A stretch of DNA of 64,000 nucleotides from Verrucomicrobiia bacterium (lineage in GTDB: Bacteria; Verrucomicrobiota; Verrucomicrobiia; Palsa-1439), in NCBI GenBank assembly GCA_022072455.1, contig JAJVHY010000004.1, forward strand, positions 1-64,000, read 5' to 3'. Every line of letters begins with the position of its first letter. The stretch's first letter is position 1. The translations under genes were made by a program, and so were the position numbers. The notes under the pieces are model-generated. The model had not been told where the DNA came from, searched no databases, and saw nothing but the letters and a program-made list of their open reading frames with translations. Positions 41,224 to 50,642 of this stretch are shown here, piece after piece.

Positions 41224-42441
41224 TTACCGGCGCTTCGGCGAGAAGCTGTAGCCTTTGGCGGTCCGCGCCATCGTGACATTGCGCCGGCTGCCGGCATCGG
41301 GTGACGACTTCATCATGGCGGTGGCGTCGTACCGGAAATCGTCCAACTGTAACCGCGGGACTTTGGCGCCGATGAAGCGTTCGATGGCGTTGACGTGGTC
41401 GGATTCTTCCGTGGTGATGAGAGTGAAGGCATCGCCGACTTTTTGGGCGCGGCCAGTGCGGCCGATGCGGTGGACGTAATCTTCGGGGTGCTGCGGGACG
41501 TCGTAGTTGATGACGTGGGTGACGTCCTCAACGTCAATACCGCGGGCGGCGATGTCTGTGGCAACCATAACTTCGTATTTGCCGGACTTGAAACCTTCGA
41601 GCGCTTCGATGCGCTCGCGTTGGGTCCGGTTGGAATGCAGGACGGCGACGGCGTGGTTGGCTTGTTGGAGACGGCGGGCGATTTTGTCGGCGCCGTGTTT
41701 GGTCCGGCAGAAGATGAGGACGCTGTCGAAATTCGTGCGTTCGAGCAGGGTGATGAGGAGTTGAAATTTTTGGGTCGCCGCGACGGGGTAGAAGGCGTGG
41801 TTGATGGTCGCGGCGGGGGACCGGCGTTCGCCGATGTTGATTTGTTCGGGTGAGCGCATGGCCCAGGCGACGAGGCGTTCGAGTTCAGAGGGAATCGTCG
41901 CGGAGAAGAGCAGCGTCTGGCGTTGTTTGGGGCACTTGTCGATGATGCGGCGGACGTCCGGCATGAAACCCATGTCGAGCATCCGGTCGGCTTCGTCGAG
42001 GATGAGGACTTGGATGTGGTCGAGCCGGACATCGCCCTGCCCCATCAGATCGAGGAGGCGACCGGGCGTGGCGATGAGAATGTCCATGCCGCGTTTGAGG
42101 TCTTCGCGTTGCTGACCGTAACCAACCCCGCCGTAGATCACGGTGGTGCGCAAATCGGTGAACCGGCCGTAGTCGCGAAACGCGGTTTCGACTTGCGCGG
42201 CGAGTTCGCGGGTCGGGGTGAGGACCAAGCAGCGGCAGGTGCCGTGTTTGTCGAGCTTCGTGAGGACCGGCAGAGCGAACGCGGCGGTTTTGCCGGTGCC
42301 GGTTTGGGCGGAGCCGATGACGTCCTTGCCAGCGAGAATGACCGGAATGCCGCGTGCTTGAATGGCGGTGGGTTCAGTGTAACCGGCGGCCTCGACCCCA
42401 CGGATAACAGCTTCGGAAAGACCAAGTGACTTGAATGGCAT
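41224..42441 (-). CDS. DEAD-box RNA helicase (RhlE-like)
   Basis: 405 residues. DEAD-box helicases unwind short RNA duplexes in the cytoplasm. All core motifs are present: Q motif FKSLGLSE with GYTEPTAIQ, AQTGTGKT, PTRELAAQ, DEAD in LILDEADRMLDMGF, SAT, DIAARGIDV and HRIGRTGRA. A short basic tail ends in SFSPKRR, as in RhlE proteins. I chose the ATG at 42441, because an in-frame upstream extension looks non-coding. A candidate promoter (42452-42480) would give an almost leaderless mRNA. It abuts the alcohol-dehydrogenase gene at its 3' end. Confidence 0.93.
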   Translation of the reverse strand: MPFKSLGLSEAVIRGVEAAGYTEPTAIQARGIPVILAGKDVIGSAQTGTGKTAAFALPVLTKLDKHGTCRCLVLTPTRELAAQVETAFRDYGRFTDLRTTVIYGGVGYGQQREDLKRGMDILIATPGRLLDLMGQGDVRLDHIQVLILDEADRMLDMGFMPDVRRIIDKCPKQRQTLLFSATIPSELERLVAWAMRSPEQINIGERRSPAATINHAFYPVAATQKFQLLITLLERTNFDSVLIFCRTKHGADKIARRLQQANHAVAVLHSNRTQRERIEALEGFKSGKYEVMVATDIAARGIDVEDVTHVINYDVPQHPEDYVHRIGRTGRAQKVGDAFTLITTEESDHVNAIERFIGAKVPRLQLDDFRYDATAMMKSSPDAGSRRNVTMARTAKGYSFSPKRR

Positions 42442-42451
42442 AAGGGCGCGC

Positions 42452-42480
42452 ATTAGACGCTGAATTGGCCGTTTGCGCAA
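42452..42480 (-). promoter_or_regulatory. Candidate promoter of the DEAD-box helicase
   Basis: On the minus strand TTGCGC and TCTAAT lie 17 bp apart. The -10 matches 5 of 6 bases and the -35 only its TTG. Ten bases separate the -10 from the start codon, so the message would start near the ATG with no Shine-Dalgarno. Confidence 0.4.
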
Positions 42481-42507
42481 CACCGGAGTTCGTGGCAGAG
42501 TGCGCCC

Positions 42508-42996
42508 ATGAACGGTCGCAATTTCGCTCTAATCGCCTTGGCCGGCCTCCTGATCGGCTGCGGCAAACCGGTCGTCACCCCGGCCACCTCCACGGACGTC
42601 TTGAATGCGGTGCGCGCCGGGGGCGCGAAGGTTGTGTTGGTGAATTTTTGGGCCTCGTGGTGCGGGCCGTGTCGCGAGGAATTCCCGGACCTGGTGCGCC
42701 TGCAAAACAACTATGCCGAGCGCGGCCTGCGAGTCGTGTACGTGTCATGGGATGACACGGCGGAGGAAGCCGCCAAATTTCTCGCTCGCGAAGGCGTCAA
42801 ATCACCCTCATTCCTTAAAGCGAGTCAGCAGAGCGACCAGGATTTCATGAACGCGTTTGAACCAAAACTGAGCGGGGCGTTGCCGACGACGCTGATCTAC
42901 GACGGCACCGGGAAACTCCACTCATTCTGGGAAGGGATCGCAACATACGCCGAGTTCGAAAAGAAAATCAAAACTGTCATTGGAGGCCCCTCATGA
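42508..42996 (+). CDS. TlpA-like thioredoxin-fold lipoprotein
   Basis: 162 residues. A lipoprotein signal (LAGLLIGC) puts the acylated cysteine at residue 18. The active site WCGPC is at 51-55 in VNFWASWCGPC. Such proteins act in the periplasm in thiol reduction, for example during cytochrome c maturation. A second thioredoxin-fold gene overlaps its stop (ATGA), forming a two-gene unit. The cis-Pro motif (ALPTTLIYD) is also present. Membrane partners such as CcdA are not in the window. Confidence 0.88.
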   Translation: MNGRNFALIALAGLLIGCGKPVVTPATSTDVLNAVRAGGAKVVLVNFWASWCGPCREEFPDLVRLQNNYAERGLRVVYVSWDDTAEEAAKFLAREGVKSPSFLKASQQSDQDFMNAFEPKLSGALPTTLIYDGTGKLHSFWEGIATYAEFEKKIKTVIGGPS

Positions 42997-43580
42997 AAAC
43001 CGCCGTTGCCGTCTTGCTTTCTGCTCTCACCGTCACTGCATTCGCCGCCGACCTGAAATTGGGCGACGGCATCCCGCTGGCCGGCACCAAAATGAAAAAC
43101 GTGGACGGCAAGTCCATCGCAATCGCCGACGTTGCCGGCAAGAAAGGCACGCTGGTGATTTTTACCTGCAACCATTGTCCGTTCGTCAAGGCGTGGGAAG
43201 AACGCATGGCCGCGCTCGGCAACACCTACCACTCCCAAGGCATCGGCACGATCATGCTCAACCCCAACGATCCTGCCGTTGCCGGCGATACATTCGAAGG
43301 TATGCAGGAGCGGGCGAAGGCGCGCGGCTTCAACTTCCCCTACGTCGTAGACGCCGGCTCGACAGTTGCCAAAGCCTTTGGCGCGACGCGCACCCCGGAA
43401 ATCTTCCTCTTCGACAACGCCGGCAAGCTGGTCTACCACGGTGCCGTGGACGACAACAAAGATGCCGGCAACGTGAAACAGTCTTATCTCAAAGACGCCA
43501 TCGAAGCTCTGCTGGCTGGCAAAGAAATCGCCACCAAAACCACCAAAGCCATCGGCTGCAGCATCAAATTCTACAAGTAA
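42993..43580 (+). CDS. Secreted peroxiredoxin/thioredoxin-fold protein
   Basis: 195 residues. A signal peptide (MKTAVAVLLSALTVTAFA) precedes a redoxin domain with CNHCPF (C59 and C62) in TLVIFTCNHCPFVKAWE and the cis-Pro region TRTPEIFLFDN. This CNHCPFV form is common in AhpC/TSA-like thiol proteins related to ResA. It overlaps the upstream thioredoxin lipoprotein gene by ATGA. The pair probably reduces or scavenges in the periplasm. Its stop abuts the convergent ABC permease gene. Confidence 0.87.
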   Translation: MKTAVAVLLSALTVTAFAADLKLGDGIPLAGTKMKNVDGKSIAIADVAGKKGTLVIFTCNHCPFVKAWEERMAALGNTYHSQGIGTIMLNPNDPAVAGDTFEGMQERAKARGFNFPYVVDAGSTVAKAFGATRTPEIFLFDNAGKLVYHGAVDDNKDAGNVKQSYLKDAIEALLAGKEIATKTTKAIGCSIKFYK

Positions 43581-44699
43581 TCACGCCAGCTTCTTCTTGA
43601 ACCGCAGCGCGCAGAGCACGAAAAAGACCGCCCCCATCGTCGCCAAAATGAGCAGGTGCCGCCAGAACTCCGCGAGCGTCGCCCCCCGCAAAATGATGGC
43701 ACGCATCAGTTCGATGAAGTACGTCGCCGGCAAGAGCGTGCTGATCCCGTAGAAAAACGCCGGCAACGTTTCGCGCGGAAAAATGAAACCGCTGAAGAAG
43801 ATCGACGGCAACATGATGGACATGCTCATTTGCATGGCCTCATTCTGCGACTTGGCGCGGGTGGACACCAGCAACCCGAGGCACGCGAGCGCGAAGATGT
43901 AGAACAACGCCGCCGCAAACAAGAGCACCAGACTCCCCCGAATCGGCACCCCGAAAACCCACCGCAAAATCGTGAACAAAAACAACGCCATCGTCATTGA
44001 GGTACACAAGTACGGTACGAGTTTCCCGAGCATCAATCCCCACCGGGACAGGGGACTGACGAGCAGATTCTCCAGCGTGCCGCGTTCGCGTTCGCGCACA
44101 ATCGCCATCGCCACGGCGAACACGGTCGCGATTTGCAACGCCGTCCCGATCACGCCGGGCACGAAGAAATTCGGCGCCCGCATGGCCGGGTTGTAGAGCA
44201 CTTGGGGCCGGACCTCGACCGGTAATTCCCGGCGGCCGGTCTCGCCCAGCAACAACTCCACCGAGCGCCGCAGCCCCACGCCCAACGCCGTGTTCAACGC
44301 CTGCAACGCCGTCGTCGAATTCGACCCGTCAATCAACACCTGCACCGTGGCCCGGCGGCCTGCCCGGAGTTCACGCGTGTATTCCGGCGGGATCTGCAAA
44401 CCGGCATAAGCGCGTCCGCGCCGCACCTCCGCCTCCATCTCCACGCGACTGTGCACCTCGCGAATGACCCGAAACGTCTGTGTGTTGACGAAAGCGTCCA
44501 CCAGTTGCCGGCTTTCGATGGTGCGGTCTTCGTTGAAGACAACCAGCGCCATGTGTTTGACGTCATTATCGAGCGCAAACCCGAATGCAATAATCTGCAA
44601 CAACGGCGGAAAAAACATGAAGAACAGCGTCCCCCGGTCACGAAACACCACCAGAAACTCCTTGAACAGAATCGCCCGAAAGCCACGCAAGAAACTCAT
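43581..44699 (-). CDS. ABC-2 type exporter permease
   Basis: 372 residues, inner membrane. It has an N-terminal membrane segment (TLFFMFFPPLLQIIAFGFAL), a long periplasmic domain to about residue 170, and five further hydrophobic segments, with RERERGTLENLLVSPLSR before the second. This is the YhhJ/YbhR-type layout of multidrug ABC-2 permeases. The ATG at 44699 overlaps the stop of the ATPase gene (ATGA). Only one permease is present, where relatives often carry two. Confidence 0.88.
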   Translation of the reverse strand: MSFLRGFRAILFKEFLVVFRDRGTLFFMFFPPLLQIIAFGFALDNDVKHMALVVFNEDRTIESRQLVDAFVNTQTFRVIREVHSRVEMEAEVRRGRAYAGLQIPPEYTRELRAGRRATVQVLIDGSNSTTALQALNTALGVGLRRSVELLLGETGRRELPVEVRPQVLYNPAMRAPNFFVPGVIGTALQIATVFAVAMAIVRERERGTLENLLVSPLSRWGLMLGKLVPYLCTSMTMALFLFTILRWVFGVPIRGSLVLLFAAALFYIFALACLGLLVSTRAKSQNEAMQMSMSIMLPSIFFSGFIFPRETLPAFFYGISTLLPATYFIELMRAIILRGATLAEFWRHLLILATMGAVFFVLCALRFKKKLA

Positions 44700-45640
44700 G
44701 GCCGGCCACCATTCTGGGAGTGTTCCGCCGTCAACGCCACGAACACATCCTCCAACGACGGCGCGATGGGCCGGATATCCGCCGTGTGGATGCGGGCCTC
44801 GCGCAGCGCCGCGCGCAGTTGTTCCTCCGGCAACGCTTCCTCCACTAGTAGGTGCATGGACTGCCCGAACACGGTGGCGGTCCGCACGCCGGGGAGCTTC
44901 CGGACGACCTGCAACCCCACCGTCACGTGGTCACACGTCACATCGAGCCGCCGCGTCCCGGTCGGATTGACCGCCGGCAACTGTTTCAAATCATCAGGCT
45001 CGCCACAGATGATGAGTTTCGACATGTAGATATAGCCCACGTGCGAACACCGCTCCGCTTCATCCATGTAATGCGTCGTCACGAACAGCGTCATACCGGT
45101 GCTCGCCAGTTCGAAGAGCAGATCCCACAATTCCCGGCGCGCGACCGGATCAATCCCAGCCGTCGGCTCATCGAGGAACAACACACTCGGTTTGTGCACC
45201 AACGCGCAGGCCATCGCCAAGCGTTGCCGCCAGCCGCCCGACAACATCGCCGCACGCCGGTCGAGATACGGCGACAGATGGGTCAACGCCACCAGTTCAT
45301 CCCGGCGCTGCTTCGCCGCCGCGCCACGCAATCCATAGAGGCGGCCGTAGAACAGCAGGTTCTCGTTCACGGTCAACTCGTCATAGAGCGAAAACTTTTG
45401 CGACATGTACCCGATGCGCCCCTTGACGCGTTCGGTGTCGCGCACCACATCGACCCCGCCAATCTGCGCCGTGCCGGCAGACGGTTCGAGGATCCCGCAC
45501 AACATCCGGATGACGGTCGTTTTGCCGGAGCCGTTGGGGCCGAGAAAACCGAAGATCGATTGTTTCGCAACCGAGAAACTGACGTTGTCCACTGCCGTGA
45601 AGTCACCAAACTTCTTGGTCAGGTTGGCGCATTCGATCAT
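44696..45640 (-). CDS. ABC exporter ATP-binding protein
   Basis: 314 residues. It powers the ABC-2 permease. Walker A is GPNGSGKTT at 34-42, the signature is LSGGWRQR near 132, and Walker B with FLDEPTAGIDP and the H-loop THYMDEAERC follow. The last 90 residues form a regulatory tail ending EDVFVALTAEHSQ, common in exporters of this class. I chose the ATG at 45640. It lies 4 bp behind the HlyD-type gene and overlaps the permease, so the three form one operon. Confidence 0.92.
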   Translation of the reverse strand: MIECANLTKKFGDFTAVDNVSFSVAKQSIFGFLGPNGSGKTTVIRMLCGILEPSAGTAQIGGVDVVRDTERVKGRIGYMSQKFSLYDELTVNENLLFYGRLYGLRGAAAKQRRDELVALTHLSPYLDRRAAMLSGGWRQRLAMACALVHKPSVLFLDEPTAGIDPVARRELWDLLFELASTGMTLFVTTHYMDEAERCSHVGYIYMSKLIICGEPDDLKQLPAVNPTGTRRLDVTCDHVTVGLQVVRKLPGVRTATVFGQSMHLLVEEALPEEQLRAALREARIHTADIRPIAPSLEDVFVALTAEHSQNGGRP

Positions 45641-45644
45641 GTGG

Positions 45645-46592
45645 TCACCGGGGTGGCGGCGGAACGTCTGGGAAAAACACATCCACCGCCATACCGGCGC
45701 GCAACAGACCCGTTTCGGCCGGTAACCGGATTTTGACGCCGAAGACTTGCCGGATCCGGTCTTCAACCGTCTGCACGTTGCGCGGGGTAAATTCGGCTTG
45801 CCGGTTGACCTGCTCGACGACGCCGGTAAACTCGCGGTCGGCCGGCGAATCCGTCCGGACCGTGACGGACTGGCCGACTTGGATCAACCCGAGCCAGGTT
45901 TCCGGCACGAACACGCGCACCCACAATCGCTCCGGCAACAGCAACGTCGCCACCTCGCGATTCGCCGGCAACACATCGCCGACTTTGACGTTGAGCACTT
46001 CGAGAACTGCAGCGGACGGCGCCGTGATCTGCATCTCGCGCAATTGCGCCGCGATCTCTGCCACCTGCGCGCGGGCTTGGGCGAGCCGCTCAGGGCGCGT
46101 GCCTTCGACGAGAAGTTCGTACTGTTTGCGCGCCGCGGCAGCATTCTGCGCCAACGCATCGGCGTGGCTGACGGCATTTTGCATTTCGGATTCCGAGATC
46201 GTCTTCTCCGCAAAAAGCCTTTGCGCCCGCTCAGCATCGGCCCGGGCGGAAACGAGTTGGGTCGTGAGCGACTCCCAGTGGTAACGCGCGGCAGCAATCT
46301 CGTTGGTGCGCGGGCCGGCTTCGAGTTCCGCCAGCAACGCCACCGCGTAGTCGCGCCGGGCGGTCAGTTCCGTCGCATCCAATTCGACAATGAGTTGACC
46401 GGCGCGAACCGTGCCGCCTTCCTGCGCATGAATCTTGACAACCCGGCCACCGTAGCGCGAGGCGACATGCACCGCGTCGGTTTCAATCGTCCCGGAAACG
46501 CTCGGCGGACTGACCGGCCGACGCGCCAGCCACCACGCCGACGCGCCCACCACGATCAGCAAGCCGATCAACAATAATCCCCGGCTCTTCAA
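45645..46592 (-). CDS. HlyD-type membrane fusion protein
   Basis: 315 residues, periplasmic adaptor anchored by an N-terminal membrane segment (RGLLLIGLLIVVGASAWWL). A biotinyl-lipoyl-like half (ASRYGGRVVKIHAQEGGTVR) is followed by a long coiled coil with the hairpin (about 80-175) and a second half with APSAAVLEVLNVKVGDVLPA. The layout is that of YbhG-like adaptors of ABC exporters. The start appears to be TTG at 46592, because no in-frame ATG precedes the signal; start confidence is modest. It leads the ATPase-permease operon. No TolC-like gene is near. Confidence 0.85.
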   Translation of the reverse strand: MKSRGLLLIGLLIVVGASAWWLARRPVSPPSVSGTIETDAVHVASRYGGRVVKIHAQEGGTVRAGQLIVELDATELTARRDYAVALLAELEAGPRTNEIAAARYHWESLTTQLVSARADAERAQRLFAEKTISESEMQNAVSHADALAQNAAAARKQYELLVEGTRPERLAQARAQVAEIAAQLREMQITAPSAAVLEVLNVKVGDVLPANREVATLLLPERLWVRVFVPETWLGLIQVGQSVTVRTDSPADREFTGVVEQVNRQAEFTPRNVQTVEDRIRQVFGVKIRLPAETGLLRAGMAVDVFFPDVPPPPR

Positions 46593-46675
46593 GCTTTACC
46601 ATCCTACCAAACCGCGACCGCCGCCGCGAAACTTTTCCCGTGTCCTACCGCCGGTGATTTGTTACGAATGCAGCG

Positions 46676-48454
46676 GTGAACCGGCCCTATCAGCAGCTCG
46701 TCGGCAATTACCTCGTGGAACGAGTCCGCACGTTGCATTGCGACCGGGCCGCGCGCCTGCACGCCCTTCGCACCCGCCGCGAAGCCGAGCACTATCAAAC
46801 CGAGGTACGCCACAAAATCGCCGCCGCCTTCGGCAAGTTACCGGCGCGCACCCCCTTGAACCCACTGACCACCGGCCACATCACGCGCCGCGGCTACCAC
46901 ATCGAAAAAGTGGCGTTCACCAGCCGCCCCGGCTGCCAGGTCACCGCCAATCTCTACGTGCCGGCGCAGTGCAACCGGCCACTCCCGGCGATTCTGGTAG
47001 GCTGCGGCCACGCGCGCGACGGCAAAACGCATCCCCGCTATCAGGAGGCGTGTCAACGCCTGGTGCAGGCCGGCTTTGTCACCCTGATTTTCGACCCGTT
47101 CAGCCAAGGCGACCGGAACCAGCCGTACCACGCCAACTGCGTCCACGCCCACAGCCAGCTGGGCAAGCAACTGGAACTCCACGGTGAATTTTTCGGCGCC
47201 TGGCGGATGTGGGACAGCCGGCGCGCGCTCGATTATCTCCTGAGCCGGCCGGAAGTGGACCCGCAGCAGGTCGGCATGACCGGCAACTCCGGTGGCGGCA
47301 CCGACACGACATGGCTCTGGCCTCAGGACGACCGGCTTCGAATGGCCGCGCCAAGCTGTTTTCTGACGACGTTCCTGCATAATCTGGAAAATGAATTGCC
47401 GTCGGATGCCGAACAATACCCGCCGGGAATTCTCGGCGCCGGTTTGGAGTTGGCGGATTTCTTCATCGCGCGCGCGCCTGCGCCGGTCTTGCTGTTGGGC
47501 CAAAAGTACGACTTCTTCGACCGGCGTGGATTCCAAGAGATTGGCGCGGAAGTGAAACGGTTTTACCGGCTCTTCGGCGCGGAACACAATGTCCACACGT
47601 TCCTCGGCAAGCATCCGCACGGATTTTATCCTGACGTGCAGCAAGCGATGGTGAAGTTTTTCTGCCGGCAGACTGGCCGCCGGCCCGTGCGGCCGGCGCG
47701 CATCGTTGTGGAAACCGCCGCGACACTCCACGTCCTCACACCGCAGCCCATCCAACTGCCGGCGGTGACCGGCCACCGGCGCCTGACGAAAGCGCGGCTT
47801 GTCAGACTGCTGCGGTTGCCGGCCCGCGTGGCCCGGCCGCATTACCGGATCCTCCGCCCGCAAGCCGGCGTGGCCCGGTATGCCGTCGAGACGGAAACGA
47901 ACATCCGCGTCATTTTGCGGAAGGTCGGGGCCAAAGGCGAACCACTGGAGTCGTTGAACGTCGAGGAAATCGTCCACCTTCATGTGCCGCATTTCGCGGC
48001 GGAAACCGAGCCGCGGCCGCGGCGCCACCCGCAGTACGTGGTGGACTTGCGCGGTTTGGGCGAATCAGCACCGGAGGCTGAACAAGATTTTTTTAATCCG
48101 GTCGGCTTGGATTACATGCACCACGGCTTCCATCTGTTGCTTGGCGAAAGTTACTTCGGCCGGCGCGTCCACGATTTGGTGACGGTGCTGAATCTGCTGG
48201 TGGCCGAAGGCGCGCGCGAAGTTCACCTGTCCGGTCGCGGTCAAGGTGCGCTGCTGGCCTTGTTCGCCGCCCGGCTCCACCCCCACGTCAAACACACCAC
48301 TCTTGCCCAACTCCCGCGGTCGTTCAGCGACTGCGCCGGTGGTCCAGCCGCCGGTTTCCCGCGCGGCATTTTGGCGGTGACGGACATCCCGGATTGCCTC
48401 CGCAGCCTCGGTCGCGCCGTCACGGTCCGCGCGACTGCCAAATCACATTTATGA
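46676..48454 (+). CDS. Large alpha/beta hydrolase (acetylxylan-esterase-like)
   Basis: 592 residues from a GTG. An alpha/beta-hydrolase domain occupies about 85-340: oxyanion region ILVGCGHARDGK, nucleophile elbow GNSGGG at about 203-208, and later HPHGFYPD for the histidine. The C-terminal half has a degenerate hydrolase-like element (HLSGRGQGALLALFA), so two hydrolase domains in tandem are possible. Proteins like this in planctomycetes and verrucomicrobia are annotated as acetylxylan esterases. No signal peptide is seen, so it is probably cytoplasmic. The next gene overlaps its stop (ATGA). Confidence 0.75.
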   Translation: MNRPYQQLVGNYLVERVRTLHCDRAARLHALRTRREAEHYQTEVRHKIAAAFGKLPARTPLNPLTTGHITRRGYHIEKVAFTSRPGCQVTANLYVPAQCNRPLPAILVGCGHARDGKTHPRYQEACQRLVQAGFVTLIFDPFSQGDRNQPYHANCVHAHSQLGKQLELHGEFFGAWRMWDSRRALDYLLSRPEVDPQQVGMTGNSGGGTDTTWLWPQDDRLRMAAPSCFLTTFLHNLENELPSDAEQYPPGILGAGLELADFFIARAPAPVLLLGQKYDFFDRRGFQEIGAEVKRFYRLFGAEHNVHTFLGKHPHGFYPDVQQAMVKFFCRQTGRRPVRPARIVVETAATLHVLTPQPIQLPAVTGHRRLTKARLVRLLRLPARVARPHYRILRPQAGVARYAVETETNIRVILRKVGAKGEPLESLNVEEIVHLHVPHFAAETEPRPRRHPQYVVDLRGLGESAPEAEQDFFNPVGLDYMHHGFHLLLGESYFGRRVHDLVTVLNLLVAEGAREVHLSGRGQGALLALFAARLHPHVKHTTLAQLPRSFSDCAGGPAAGFPRGILAVTDIPDCLRSLGRAVTVRATAKSHL

Positions 48455-49770
48455 AAAACACCTCGCTCAAAGTCGGCGTCGCCAAGCGCGACATCTGTCC
48501 CCCGAAACCGATGTTCCTCGTCGGGTACCCGCACGTCCAACGCATCTCGACCGGCGTGCATGATCCCATTTACGCCACGGCGTTCTACCTCACGAATGGC
48601 CGGCAATCACTCCTCACCATCGCGGTGGACATTTGCTACGTCACCGTCGAAACCTCACGCGTCTGCCGGGCCGCGATCAGTCAGGCGACCGGCGTGCCGG
48701 TGCGGAATATCTGCATCAGCGCCACCCACACGCACTCGGCCCCGCTGACCTGCGACATTCTCGCCTGGCACAACGACCCGGTCGTCCCGCCGGTGGATCC
48801 CGATTACCTGGCGTTGTTCGAGCGCGCCATCATTGATGCCGGCATTGCGGCGACAAAGGCTGCCGTCCCGGCACGGCTGGCGATCACTCGCACGGAAGCC
48901 CACGGCGTGGGTCGCAACCGACATTCGCCCACTGGCGCGATGGATCACGAAGTCGGTCTGCTTTACGCCAAACACGCGGACACCGGCGCGCCGCTGGCGT
49001 TGTTGTTGATCTACGGGATGCACCCGACGGTGTTGCACGAGGACTCGAAACTTGTGTCGTCTGATTTCCAGCATTACACACGGTTGCAAGTCGAAGAAAA
49101 ATTTCCCGGCATTACGGTGGTCTATCACAACGGCACCTGCGGCAACCTCAGTCCCCGGTACGAGGTCTTCGGCCAGACGTTTGCGGAAGCCGAACGGCTC
49201 GGGCGGTCGCTCGGGAGCGCGGTCGCGTCCGCGTTGAAAGCGCTGCGCGAAGACGATTTTCTCAGCACCGCGAAGCTGGCGGCCCAGAGTGAGTTTGTAA
49301 AATTGCCGGTCCGCCAACTCCCGTCCCTGGCCGTCGCCGAACGCGCGCTCGCCAAATCCCTGGCGAAGTATGAACGCCTGAAAGCCGCCCACGCCGGCCA
49401 TGGCCCGATCCGCACGCAGGAATGCGTGACGTTTGGCAAAGAATTCGTGGTGCGCGTCCTGCGCACTGGCGAATGGGAGACGATGCTCAAACGGTACACG
49501 CCGACGGAAGTCCAAGTGCTGCAGATCGCCGACACCTTCATCGCCGCCTTGCCGGGTGAATTGTTCGTCGAGTACGGCTTGCACCTCAAGCAGCGTGCGC
49601 CCGGCCGGGCCTTTGTCATCACAATGGCCAATAGCGACCTACATGGCTACGTCACCACGCCTGAGGCGGAGGCGGCCGGCTGTTACGAGGCGGGTTTCTC
49701 CACTTTCCGTCCCGCCGCCGGCAAACGGCTGGCCAATACGGCCGTGCGCTTGATGAAGCAGTTGGCCTAA
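48451..49770 (+). CDS. Neutral/alkaline ceramidase-like protein
   Basis: 439 residues. The N-terminal domain resembles neutral ceramidase: VGVAKRDICPP, the zinc motif THTHSAP around 93-95, IYGMHPTVLHEDSKLVSSDF, and NGTCGNLSPR. It is shorter than true ceramidases (about 650-700 residues) and lacks a clear C-terminal domain and a signal peptide, so the substrate may be another amide or ester. It overlaps the esterase gene by ATGA, suggesting joint breakdown of a natural ester/amide. Its stop interlocks with metF (CTAA). Confidence 0.75.
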   Translation: MKNTSLKVGVAKRDICPPKPMFLVGYPHVQRISTGVHDPIYATAFYLTNGRQSLLTIAVDICYVTVETSRVCRAAISQATGVPVRNICISATHTHSAPLTCDILAWHNDPVVPPVDPDYLALFERAIIDAGIAATKAAVPARLAITRTEAHGVGRNRHSPTGAMDHEVGLLYAKHADTGAPLALLLIYGMHPTVLHEDSKLVSSDFQHYTRLQVEEKFPGITVVYHNGTCGNLSPRYEVFGQTFAEAERLGRSLGSAVASALKALREDDFLSTAKLAAQSEFVKLPVRQLPSLAVAERALAKSLAKYERLKAAHAGHGPIRTQECVTFGKEFVVRVLRTGEWETMLKRYTPTEVQVLQIADTFIAALPGELFVEYGLHLKQRAPGRAFVITMANSDLHGYVTTPEAEAAGCYEAGFSTFRPAAGKRLANTAVRLMKQLA

Positions 49771-50642
49771 TTGCGGCGCAGGTTTTCGACGATCTGCCGC
49801 GAAGCTTTGCTGCGGTTGAGGGTGTAGAAGTGGAGGCCGTCCACCCCCCGATCAAGTAACTCTTGGCATTGCCGGGTGCTCCACTCGATGCCGTATTCCA
49901 TGACGGCTTCGGGGTTGCCGGCAATCGGGTCGAGGGCTTGAAGCATTTCTTGGGGAATGGTCGCGCCACACATCGTGGTGAATTTTTTGACCTGCGCCAC
50001 GTTCGTGACCGGCATGATGCCGGCAATGATCGGGACGGTGATGCCGATTGTCCGGCAGCGTTCGGTGAAATGAAAAAACTTCGCGTTGTCGAAGTAGAGT
50101 TGGGTGATGATGAAATCCGCGCCGGCATCCACTTTCTCTTTGAGCCGGCGAAGGTCAGTGTCGAAATCAGGCGCTTCAGGGTGTTTTTCAGGATAACCGG
50201 CGCAGCCGATGGCGACGAGTTTGCCGAAACGTTCGCGCAGATGCCGGATGAGGTCCACGGCGTTTTTGAAATCGGGAAACCAGCCTTCGGGCGGCTCGGT
50301 TTGGCCGACGGGCCGGTCGCCGCGGAGGGCGAGGACATTTTCGATGCCGCGCTCAGCAAAGTCGGAGAGGACCCGGTCAATCTCGGCACGGCGTTGGCCG
50401 ACACAGGTGAAGTGCGCCATGGCTTCGAGGTCGAATTCTTCTTTGATCTTGAGGGTGATCTCCAAGGTCTTCGCGCGGGTGCTGCCACCGGCACCGTAGG
50501 TGCAGGAGGTGAACGCGGGCCGGAGTTCGCCGAGGTGCGCGAGCGTCTCCGCGAGCGCGGCCATGCCCTTGTCGTCCTTGGGCGGGAAGAACTCGAAAGA
50601 GATGGTGGGGCGGTTTTTTCGAAGAATCTCGGTGATCTTCAT
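49767..50642 (-). CDS. metF: Methylenetetrahydrofolate reductase
   Basis: 291 residues, a normal bacterial length. MetF reduces 5,10-methylene-THF to 5-methyl-THF with FAD. Visible elements are SFEFFPPKD near the start, [26 protein letters not shown], and [14 protein letters not shown]. The start (ATG at 50642) overlaps the stop of the deoxyhypusine-synthase-like gene (ATGA), so the two are co-translated. The pairing is not expected from known pathways, although methionine feeds S-adenosylmethionine and hence polyamine synthesis. Confidence 0.95.
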   Translation of the reverse strand: MKITEILRKNRPTISFEFFPPKDDKGMAALAETLAHLGELRPAFTSCTYGAGGSTRAKTLEITLKIKEEFDLEAMAHFTCVGQRRAEIDRVLSDFAERGIENVLALRGDRPVGQTEPPEGWFPDFKNAVDLIRHLRERFGKLVAIGCAGYPEKHPEAPDFDTDLRRLKEKVDAGADFIITQLYFDNAKFFHFTERCRTIGITVPIIAGIMPVTNVAQVKKFTTMCGATIPQEMLQALDPIAGNPEAVMEYGIEWSTRQCQELLDRGVDGLHFYTLNRSKASRQIVENLRRN